A DNA stretch of 64,000 nucleotides. Source: Pomphorhynchus laevis (lineage: Eukaryota > Acanthocephala > Palaeacanthocephala > Echinorhynchida > Pomphorhynchidae). Below the pieces are notes generated by a model. It ran no database searches. It saw only the letters and a list, made by a program, of their open reading frames with translations, and was not told the origin of the DNA. Below are positions 12,701-24,700 of this stretch, piece by piece (the stretch's first letter is position 1; every line of letters begins with the position of its first letter). The DNA lies in NCBI GenBank assembly GCA_012934845.2, contig WNNJ02001084.1, forward strand, positions 62,001 to 126,000. The letters are read 5' to 3'. A program made the translations under genes and the position numbers.

Positions 12701-15700
12701 TGATAATGAATTCTTGAAAATCTCAATAATTAAGACTTTACAATCAATTCAACTAACTGAGTATACGTATTTAATATAATTATAGATTTAAAAAATACAT
12801 AAACAAATAAATAATAATGCTAAATCAATAAATCAAAATTTAATAATTAGATAATAAATAATTATAAATAATTGCTATAAGATTTTATATAACTTATATC
12901 AAGTTAAATTTTAAAATTGAAATTTTTAATAAAAGTCAAATTTTATGAATTGATTTAAAGTTTAGATTCAACTGATATAAAATTCAGGTTCAACTAATAT
13001 ATTTCAGGTATAAATAAATAATTATATAAGATTATATTACCGGGAAAACAAAGTACACAGGTCAATAATAACTTGTCAGTAGAACAATTCAGATCAGATA
13101 ATTGAGTCTACGTATTTTATAAATTTTTGTTATAAGATTTTTTATAATTTAAATCAAGTTAAAATAAAAAATTGAAATTAAAAATAAAAGTCAATTTTAA
13201 TGAATTGACTAATAAATAGCAGACGTTGTATCAGAATAAGGATTAGAGGTCGTCAGTAGAAACTGCTTATAAATAATTGTTATAAGATTTTATACAACTT
13301 ATATCAAGTTAAAATAAAAAAATAAAAATTCTGAATAAAATATAATTGAATTGACTAATAAATAAAAGACGATGTATCAGAATAAGGATTAGAGGTTATC
13401 AGGACGAACTAATGTCCTCTTTCAATGTATCGATTAAACAAAATGAATTATTTTAAGGAAACTATAAAAATTTATAGTTATTTATTTTTAAAATAAATTA
13501 TTTTAAGTTACATATTTGTGTAATAATTAATAAATGTAAAAATATTCTATAATTTTTTGTCTTTTATATAAATTGAAACGAAGTAAATGGTATTTTAAGG
13601 GCGGCTTTCCTAGTATTAAAAATCCATAACAATATAATAATTTATAATAATTTTTAAAATTAATTTAGATTTATATTAAAATAATAATTAAATTATTTAT
13701 TTTAGTTATTTTTAGTTATTATTTTGTTTTTTTTAGTTATTTATTTTAGTGTTTAGAATTGAAATTCTTTTAATGCCCTTGGCGTTCCATCTTGGGCAAG
13801 TTTAAATAAATTGACGAAATTAAGAAACTTCTGTACTTCAAAGAGCTTATTAATAAACAATTAGTTGTTTCTTAAATTAAAAGAGCAGATTTGCATTTTA
13901 ATTTAATTTACAGAGCAAATATTATAATATTTTAATTGCCTTATTTAAATAGCATTTTATATTTACAATAATTCCATTATTTCGAATTTAAGGACTATTA
14001 AAATTGACTACAAACGGGGAACTGAAACAGCTGGCTGTGAAAACAGTTAGGACAAATTTTACCGAAGTTATGAAAAGTAATGAAATGGAGCATCTACCAC
14101 ATTTCCATATCGAAATAAGAGGTTGTTTATTTCTTGCTTTTAAAGTGTTTGTTTCTTGTTAACTTTTATTTCGGTGATTTCAACATCATCAGGTCAACCG
14201 GTTGTTTTCGGCGACTACAACCATTTTGCGTATTGCGTTATAAGTTATTTAGTTGCATACTACGCGAATCAGGACAATTCACTTTCCTATTGCGCGGATT
14301 CGGTAAAGCGAATGTTTTTTCTAAGAAATAAAATTGAATTCGTTTGAATTTGAATTCAATTGTTACTTTTGGATTTAGACACACAGGATTTATGTTGACG
14401 GGCGAGACCAAAATGGAAACCTAAAATGGCCTAGAGACGAGGAAGTTGAGGTATGATGATACTCGGGTGGTGGCCTAGGAGATATTAAAAATCAATGTTT
14501 ATCCTTTCTGATTTCGAATTTTCATTTCTATCAGCAATCTTATGTGCAATATAATCCCCTTATAAAACTGGTTCACATGTGTAGAAATTGATAGTTAAAA
14601 TTGATTTTGTAATCATTTTTATGTTAAAAATACTTTTAAGATGATTACAGTTTTGAAAAAATTTATTTTAATGAATTTTTCATCAACCCTTACAAAAGTG
14701 AGGCTACTAGCAGTCCCGGTTTTTGGATCCACTCTTTCATGAAAATAAAGGGATTCTCTCTTTGATATTTTTCTATCCAAAAAAGTATTAAAGATATTTT
14801 CTTGTAAACGTTAACTTCAAATTAAATTTCTCGGTGAAATTTAAGTTGAGTTGGTGAAAAATAAATAATAATTTTATAATCTTATTTTTTTAAAATTAAA
14901 TATAAATAAAGTCGCTATTCATTCGCAGGGCATATTTAACATTTACCGCGAGCTTGAATATTTTTTTTAAATTTTTAGTAGCAAAGAAGTGCAAGATCGA
15001 TAATCGTTAATTTTTGGTATTTGCACTATTATGTTGGATTCCTAAGAAGATTAGGCAAACTCCTGATAGCATTTCGTTTTTCTATCGAGCTATTTTCTTT
15101 ATTCTAACACTTAAAAAATAGAATATACAAAGTACTAGATTTTAGGAATTCATTAAATTACTTTATGTTCGATGATGCTGCAATGTTGTATCAAAAACAC
15201 GATATCGAAACCACTTGAAATATCATTATTAAAGCCCGCCCTCAATGATCAGATTATGACATTCGATTAAAATAACTCTATCAAATGAAGATATCTAATT
15301 TGAACTTTCCTTGTTTAATTTCTTATTTGGTGTAGTTTTGAACTTCCTTATTTTATACATTCTGCCTTGTTTTCACATTCTTGTTTTTTTCTCTTCGCAT
15401 TACAGATGTCATTGAAAATGTCTACAAATGGTAGAAGGAATATTGGACGAATTAATTATTTTGTTTCGTTTTAATGCTGGATAGGGCTTTTTCTCTCAAT
15501 AATTTATACAATCCCCAGCGAGTCTCATTGCGATTTAATAAATTTTATTAATTTAAAGGAAAAACTAAGTAACTTCAGCTAAGAGATTTGTATTGTAGTA
15601 TTTCTTTCAATTGAAAAAAGTAAAATAGAGAAATATATTATATTATAACAAGATACCAAATATAATACCTTTTATTTGATAATTTAAAAAATAAAATATT

Positions 15701-18700
15701 AGATTTGCAGTTCAATTAATATAAAGATTTATTAACATCAAAGTAAAGCAATTCCATCATATTAACGATTGAAAATCACTGAATACATCTTAATCAATTA
15801 ATACATCATCAAGAAACATTATAATTTTCACACATTACACCGACTCTTAAAGTCAGTTTTGCTAAAGCCAATAACAATGTTATATTTAAGGTATCAACAA
15901 TAAGCGGCCCGCATTTTATCGATCATGATATAGCCAAGGACAATTTTCTCACGCGAGAGAGTTTGCCATTCCATAGATATTCTGATAACAGTAGTGAGCA
16001 TCATTCGAGTGATGAAGAATCTTCTCAATTCGAAATTATCTGTACTCACGCGAACAACAGTAAGTTGCATTTATTCGTTGTTTTTCTATTTAAGTTTTTC
16101 ATTTAAATTTTGCTTAAGTAATTTTATGAGTTTACATTAAAGCTAAGCAATTATTCTTGTATTTTAATTGTAAATAACCTTGGCCACTTTAAGTGAATAT
16201 TATTAAACGATTAGCCACTTTAAATTAATCTTATCTATTTATACAAGAAAACTCGAATAAATTAATACGGATATATTTATATCGAGAGTGCTATGGAGCC
16301 ACTGGTCTGTATGCAATTTTCTGAAGATGCTAACAGAGGTTAGCGAACTATTAAATATAATATCAATATTAGATTTAATATTGATATTCGATATTCAATA
16401 TTGGATTTAATCTAAATATAATTAATATTTAAGATAAATTTATAAACTACATTAATTAATGAATTAATGATTATTTCGTTAAAATTTTAAAGAAAGCGCT
16501 CACATTTTCTTGTTTGATTTTTTAAATAATAACCGACAAGCAATATGTTTATTACTAACAACAAGCAGAAATGAAAAATCAAGTAGAAATGAAATATTCC
16601 GTAAATTCTTGAATTTGAAAGAATTCTGCAAATCTGTAAAATCTTTGGTGTAATTAACACCGGTTTATAAATTTAAAATTTATTCATTAATTAATGTAAT
16701 TTATAAATTCATATTAAATATTAATTAGCGGTACTATTCAATTAATTGCCAATTACTTGACTTGTGATTGCATCAGATTGATAATGCAGCTTAAACTATT
16801 TTGTATTGGGCATATTAAACCATTTTGTATTCACATTATCAAAGATGGTGATTTTTGTATTCACATTATCAAAGATGGTGATTTTGTAATTTTGTAAATA
16901 TACATTTAATTTGATTAAATGGATGTGATTTAATCAAATCACCGTTGGAATAAAATCAATCAACGTTTGAAAATTTAAATCAAATAAGTTAACAATTGGC
17001 GATTGAAAACAAAGAAACGTTCTTTGCTTTTCAGAATTCGCCATTTAAATAAATTACTTTAATTTTCGATAAATATATCAAGTTTCTAAGCTATTGAATC
17101 AAAACTCGACAGTATTAGCCTAACGAATATCGGGTCTATAAATGAAAAACCGTTTTATTATATTATGAATCAACTAAATCCCGATTATACTGGAAAGGGA
17201 AAACTATTTGACACTTTTTACCATGATAAAAAGTGTTGACACTACTTAAACTAATCAAAAAGTAGAATGAACAATTGCATACAGGAGCGAGTATCATCAT
17301 TTGGTCGGCTTCATCAATTATCCTCGTGTGAATTCTTTAATCCTAGATGCAGCACTGTATACTACTATCAGCGTAGGTAGACCTCATCAGCAGTGAGCCT
17401 ACGCCTACCTTTCGTGTTTCGGTCCTTTAATTATCTGCTGAAATTTTTTCAGCAGACAAGTGGAAATGTTTTCCTTACAAACTGTATCGTTTGTTTTTAC
17501 AGAAAGGCAGCAGAGGAAAATTTCAGCAATTGAAGGACCGAAACATGAAAGGTAGGCGTAGGCTCACTGCTGATGAGGTCCACCTACGCTGATTGTAGTG
17601 TACAGTGCTGCATCTAGGATTAAAGAATTCACACGATGATAATTGATGAAGCCGACCAAATGATAATCAAAAAGTATAAACACTAATCAAACTTTAATAT
17701 CCAAACTTGAAGTTTGAAAACTTAAAGTTGTCAAATAAAGAATTGAGAAATAAAAACTTTATGCAAATGAAACACAAAGTTAACTTTAACTTAATAAATA
17801 CTTAAAGTTTTCATTCAAATGCCACTCGATGTGGTAATTAATACCACTTTCATTACCACTCGACGTCCGCCGCGCTCCCTCTTTTATTACATTCAAATAC
17901 CGCCTCCTTGCTCACCTCGACACATGATTTAGATTTGTATTTATTTGTGATCATGTAAGCGTACGCCGGCGCGCATTTGCCTCGTAAAAATATTTTTTTT
18001 AAAGTTAACTCTAACTTAATTAAACTTGAAGTTTTCATTCAAATTTGAATTTCAAGTTTAAAAAGTTTTATTTTTTAATTTTAATTAAATAATTATTCTG
18101 AGAATTTTCTGAGCAGGATCAGCAAACAATAATTTATTATTTTATATTTCGCTAGCTGGGAAAAACACTTTTATGTTGTTTTTTTCAGCCGCAGGCGAAA
18201 AAATAAAGAAATATAAAAATAAAATTTAGGATCGTTTTAAAATTAAAAAATTGATCTTAGTTAGTTTTAAAAAACTTACGTTTTTTAAGTGATATTATAA
18301 CTGTTATTTCAATATCTGATCATTTTTTGCTTAAATTTGGATATCTTTAAATTTGTAATTTTGGAGCCGTGTTAATAAACAGCAATTTACTGTTTATTTA
18401 CAAACAATTTCGCTTGTTTATTATTTTATATTTCGATAGTTGAATTTTTTTGTTAGTTTATAACACTAATTTATTTATATTATATAATATATTCAGATTT
18501 TATCTAAATATTTATTTTAAAAAGCACTCTTATCGATAAAGCAGCCGTTTTCGTCTCGACCGCTTTCTCTACATATTGGTAGCCCTGGGCTCATCAGAAG
18601 GCTGGATACTAACTCTTCTCTTTTTCGAAATTTGACTCATCTGAGATTCGAGCTGTCGCTCTCCATACTGGGCTTGCAAACATCTCGGACAATGCAGCGA

Positions 18701-21700
18701 TAATCTCGAACAATGCTGGTTTTCAATGCATGAGACCATGATGGAAGGTTTCATATGTTGTGTGAAATCTGATAATTCTGGATTCATACATAGCAGTTAA
18801 GAGCGCAAGCCCAGTATGGAGAGCGACAGCTCGAATCACAGATGAGTCAAATTTCGAAACAGAGAAGAGTTAGTATCCAGCCTTCTGATGAGCCCAGGGC
18901 TACCAATATGTAGAGAAAGCGGTCGAGACGAAAACGGCTGCTTTATCGATAAGAGTGCTTTTTAAAATAAATATTTAGATAAAATCTGAATATAGAAATT
19001 ATTATTTTAATCAATTGTCTTAACTAGTTTGAATCGAAAATAATTATCTAAAATAATTAATAGCTCTAATAATAATTTCTATATTCAGATTTTATCTAAG
19101 TATTTATTTTAAAAAATGTTACTTTAAGGTGCTCATCTTACGGGTCTATCCTATATAGACTCCAAGGTCATTGCATTTACAATACTTATTAAATCAATCG
19201 GTCAAAATCTAAAAGAGCCTGGTGAAGGAAAAGTCGTTTTAGAACGCAGTCTTTCAAACAGAAGTACACCTTTAAATTCAAATTTGGCATGCTTACTTGA
19301 GCCCAGGGCCGGATTTGCTCTTATTGAATGGAACAGTAGTCTACTAGCAATCGGAGGGTTTAACAGTGGTGCATGTTTGCACACCGTGGAATATCTCAAT
19401 AAAGAAACAAATGAATGGGAACGTTGGCCTTCAATGAAAGGGAGACGAGGCAGATGTTTTGCAGCTCGCATTAACGGAAGTTTTGGTATATTCGCAGGAA
19501 GTAATGGAGCGCAACATTTAACTGACTGTGAAATACTTGATCCACAAACACAAACATGGTCAATTCTTAATAATTTTCGTTTACCGTTTGCCCACTCTGT
19601 TGTGGTTGCTGGAGACAATGATATTATTTATGCAATTTGCGGATCAAATGAAGGAGATCCTAGTTCACTTTGCTATAAGTATTGCCTTAAAACGAAGGTT
19701 TGGCAATCGATAGCCAGCACAAATTACGGTTTGTATATACGACTTTCAGTCTTTTGATTATATCTTGTATTTTGATTAAATTCATCTACTTTAATGTAAA
19801 AATGAGTCACAAATGGGTCACTAAATTTCGATTATTTAAGATAATTAAAACAAATTATGAAGCAACTTTGTTGATATACAATGTTTCTCCATTGATGACT
19901 AAGTTATTTATGAAATTCGGCTAAAGAATCACCGTTTGAATAATAACTCAATTAATCTAACCGTGAATGATAAATTTGAATAATTAATCTAGCCGTGAAA
20001 ATTCTTTTATATATAATAAATCCATAATACATCCTTCATCAATTTACTTAATTAATGAAGGATATTAAAACATGAAAGATATTAGAACATATCGTCAACT
20101 ATTAACATTTTAGAATATCAATAGATATATCAAATATTTATATGTTTTCTGAAGTACATTTAAAGGCCGAAAATATACTAAACTAATATATTAACTTAAT
20201 TTAAATTATAAAAAATCTAAAACAATTATTAATTTTATTATTTAATTATTAAATTTTGATTTAGCATTATTATATTTTGTTTATTTTATAATTATATTAA
20301 ATACGTAGACTCAGTTAGCTGATTTAATTTTTTGTTTTCACATTGCATTGTGATGTTGTCTGCAACATCAATGCTTCTTCAATACACTTATAAAGTCTTC
20401 CGCTTTCCAACTCTTTAAACGACGCTCAATCATTAGTCAAGAAAATTATTAGTCAATTCATAAAAATGACTTTTATTTTTAATTTCATTTTTTTATTTTA
20501 ACTTGATTTAAATTATAAAAAATCTTATAACAATTGTTTATTTTATTATTTAATTATTAAATTTTGATTTAGCATTATTATGTTGTGCTTATTTTATAAT
20601 TATATTTAATACGTAGACTCAGTTAGCTTATTTGATTTATTTGCTTAGTGAATCCATATTTATACATAATTGGCTACTATTTTAGCCCTAAATGCTCTAG
20701 GAAATTTATTGATGAAATTTAATATTATTTAATATAATAGATGAAATGCTTTATTTAATATTAATTATTTAAATTATCGTTCTATAATCTTAATCTAATC
20801 TTTTTGATGACCTCTAATTCTTATTCTGATACAACGTCTGTTATTTATTAGTCAATTCATAAAAATGACGTTTATTTTAAATTTCAATTTTTTTATTTTA
20901 ACTTGATTTAAATAATAAAAAATCGTATAACAATTATTGATTTTATTATTTAATTATTAAATTTTGATTTAGCATTATTTTGTTTTGTTTAGTTTATAAT
21001 TATATTACGTAGACTCAGTTAGTTGATTTAATTGTTACCTTTTACATTTAACTCAAACGAATACTTGTGTAATTTTTATCGACATTATTTCTGCGTCATT
21101 ATTTTTTGGGACGATAGCCATTTGACCATATTCTAAATTAAAGCATTTTGTCATATATTAAATTTTGATTGAGCATTAATATGTTTTGTTTAGTTTATAA
21201 TTATATTAAATACGTAGACTCAGTTAACTGATTTGATTATCATGTAAACATTTCATTAGCTAATTTGATTTGTTATTACTTTTAGAACAATTAAAAATTA
21301 TAAAATTTTATTAAAAGTTAAAAGATACAAATAAATAAATAATTTTTTTTGATAAAAATAAATACGCGACTAAACAGTTATCCAACAAAGTTATTCAGTT
21401 GTGGATAACGTTTATTACGAGGTGTGAAATGCCGCAATATCACTTCACTTGAAAGTAATTTCTTAATGAAATTAATGATGACAAAATCCCATAATTTATG
21501 CTGTCAAACTATAGAACGGCGGAAATGGTTTAAGAGAGAATCGCACTTTACTCACAAGAACAAGAGAATAAGGTATCAGAGTAAAACAAAAATAATGAGA
21601 TTGTTGGAAGTATTGATATAAAAAGCATGACGTATAAAAACGATACTTTACAATTTGCATACTATAAGTATTGTTCAAAATTATATACAATTTTGACAAT

Positions 21701-24700
21701 TTACTATCGGCCTTTGGCATATGCGGCATTAATTGATAGTGTAGAAAACAATCGAAGGGATTGTAACCCTGTTTTGCATTTATCGAATCAATTATAGCGG
21801 AACTCAACATTCAATCCTCGGTCCTACATGAATTACATGTTTTCTTAGCAATATTTCATAAGCTGACTCTATTATTAAGTAATTATTCAAAATAGATTCT
21901 TTATGCAATTGTTCTTCAACTAATGCTTATGATACTAAAATTTCAAATAAGCATCGCTAAGATAAGAGTTAATAAAGAGTTAGTTATTAGTTACTCATTA
22001 TAAATATAATGATTAGAGATCATTATAAGGAAAAAAAAGTAAAAAAAATATAAATCAAAAATGAAAACTTTTAACTGAATTACACAAGAATATATTTTTT
22101 TTGTTTTCGTAAATTTTAAAATTTCTTCAAAAAATGTAATTAAATTATTTATTATTACGTTCGTAAAACGCTTTTATTAAAAGTGATATTTTAAATTTTT
22201 TGTTAAAAATTGACTTGACGTCATTATAAAGTTATTTGCATGCCTTTAAAATTCAAATGTTTTATAACGCCTTGATCGATTATGTAAATGATCGAGTAAA
22301 TCGATTTTTACTTAGATTATAAAAATAATTATTAATATATAGTTTTCTTGTATCTAAATGCCATTTCCAGAAAAAAATTGAATATTTCTTTCTAACCGCG
22401 GACATTTTCAATTTTAATTATAATTACAATTTTAAAAATCTCTCTTTAATTATTTATCTCATTAATTATTTATCTCTTTAATTATTTTTCTCTTTAATTG
22501 TCTCTTTTAACTTAAAAAACTTAAAGAGATAAAATACACAATACTTCTTGAAAATGTAGGCGGTTAGCGAACGTAATATCTAAGAAATGTTCAATTTCTT
22601 TTGTCTGGGAATGGCATTTAGATACAAAAATAATAATTCCCCCCAGAATGCCTCAATCCAATTCAAATTAATATATTAAAAATTTACTTGTTAATTTTTG
22701 TTTTAATTATTAATAAATAATTTTTAATTGATTGTTAATATTTTTTATATTTATACTTGACTTGGTTTTTGTAAGGAATTTGGAAAATAATTTATATTTT
22801 AAATTAATATATTAGCTATTTAATAATAAATATCAAATTACATCAAATAATGCATTATATTAATTCATTGCGTAAGTATACATAAATAAAATAAATTTGA
22901 ATATGGATTATATATAATTACTTAAATATAATTATTTAATTAAACATCGTCAATTAAATATCAAAAAATAAAAAGTGAAATGTCGAATATTATTTCATAG
23001 AAAAATGATAATTAACACGTTTTTGGAAGTTAACTACTTTTGACGTAAAAGCAATCAAAATAAAAACCAAACTAAGAAAACATTATAAAATTAAAAAATA
23101 GCAATTGACATTTTTATTGACAAGCGAAAATAACGAGATAAGGTCGTGGTTACCAATAAAAGGTAATAAAATTAATAACAAAAATTTTGAATTTTAATGA
23201 TATTTGTATTCATAAATTTTTAAGCGATTCGCTACTTTGTGATTAATTAGTTTAAAGTTGCAATGATCTATAACCGGCCTATAGCTTTGAGCTACTATGC
23301 ATCTTTAGTTTGTCCACGAATAGAATTTTATATAAAAGTGCATAGTAAGTTGATTGTTTACCCTAACGATAAAAGACCGAAATGTTACTGTATGAAAATT
23401 TGAGTTACATAACCGCAGATTATCACAACATGTCGAGAGAAACGAAATTTAAAACTGAATTATAAAACGTAAAAATATAAAACTTTACCTTTTTACAATT
23501 TTGCTAGTAAAGTTAATATTTTTTGGATAAGCTAAGATTAGTAGGATACATTTTAAATACGTTCCAACAAATAAGTTCAACTAAAAACAATTAAATTAAA
23601 ATTGTTTGCAATATTGAAGGATCTATTAGTTTTATTTTGAAATTTAAAATATTTAATATTTTAAGTATTGAATTTACTTTAAAAAATCAGTATTTAGTTT
23701 TTTGTTTGTTATGTTACAGAACGAGTTAATCCTACAGCCGTGTGGCATGAGGGAAGTCTCTTTGTCTTCGGCGGTAATTCTACATGGAGATGCCTTCGAA
23801 AATGTGAAGTTTACAAACCTGATACTGATACTTGGCTTGAGCTACCAAGTTTACCTGATCCTCGTCGTAGCGCTGGAATAACTAGTTTTAACGGTATCGT
23901 ACATTTATATACAAAGTTCGTTGTTATTTTGTGACGTTATTTTAAGATGACGTCATTCAGTTATTTTAAGATTACATTAATCAGTTATTTTAGATAATGT
24001 CGATCTAGTGTTTTAAAATAATGCAATTTAGCTTTATTAAGATAACGTCCTTTATTTGTTTTAAGATAACGTCATTTAGTTTTTGGATTAAGTTATTTTA
24101 ATATAATCAGTTGTTTTGGGATAAAGTCATTTAACTTGTTTTAGAAAGCTTCCATCAGTTTAGTAAATCTGTTATTTTAAGTTATTTTTTCACAGTAACG
24201 TCATTCAGACATTCATTAACAATAACGTTGTCTTAAGATAACGTTGATCTGATATTTTATAATAACTAACGTCGATTAGGTGTTTTGAGATAACGTAGAT
24301 CTATTATTTCAAGATAATGTCGATTAGGTGTTTTGAGATAACGTAAATCTATTATTTCAAGATAATGTCGATTAGGTGTTTTGAGATAACGTAAATCTCT
24401 TTTTTCAAGATAATGTCGATTAGGTGTTTTGAGATAACGTAAATCTCTTTTTTCAAGATAATGTCGATTAGGTGTTTTAAGATAACGTTGATCTGATATT
24501 TAATAATAATTAACGTCGATTATGTGTTTTGAGATAACGTAACTTTCTTATTTCAAGATAATGTCGATTAGGTGTTTTTAGATAACGTTGATCTGATATT
24601 TAATAATAATTAACGTCGATTAAGTGTTTCGAGATAACGTAACTTTCTTATTTCAAGATAATGTTGATTAGGTGTTTTTAGATAACGTTGATATGATATG

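Larger units (their letters stand above)
17310..17665. repeat. Inverted pair of family A repeat pieces
   Basis: Two copies face away from one another around 17465-17500. Both hold the ribozyme-like segment and the 'cacacgatgataattgatga' tail. The central hairpin includes 'ctgctgaaattttttcagcag'. This is a small isolated version of the inverted arrangement seen at 28-33 kb and lies in intron 3 of the Kelch gene. Confidence 0.8.

Noticed and set aside
17853-18038. 61-residue minus frame
   Set aside because: It overlaps a short dispersed repeat also found near 490-570 and shows no protein motif.
21496-21810. 104-residue frame present in both inverted-repeat arms
   Set aside because: Identity between arms reflects the recent duplication. 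Composition and lack of any motif give no support for coding.
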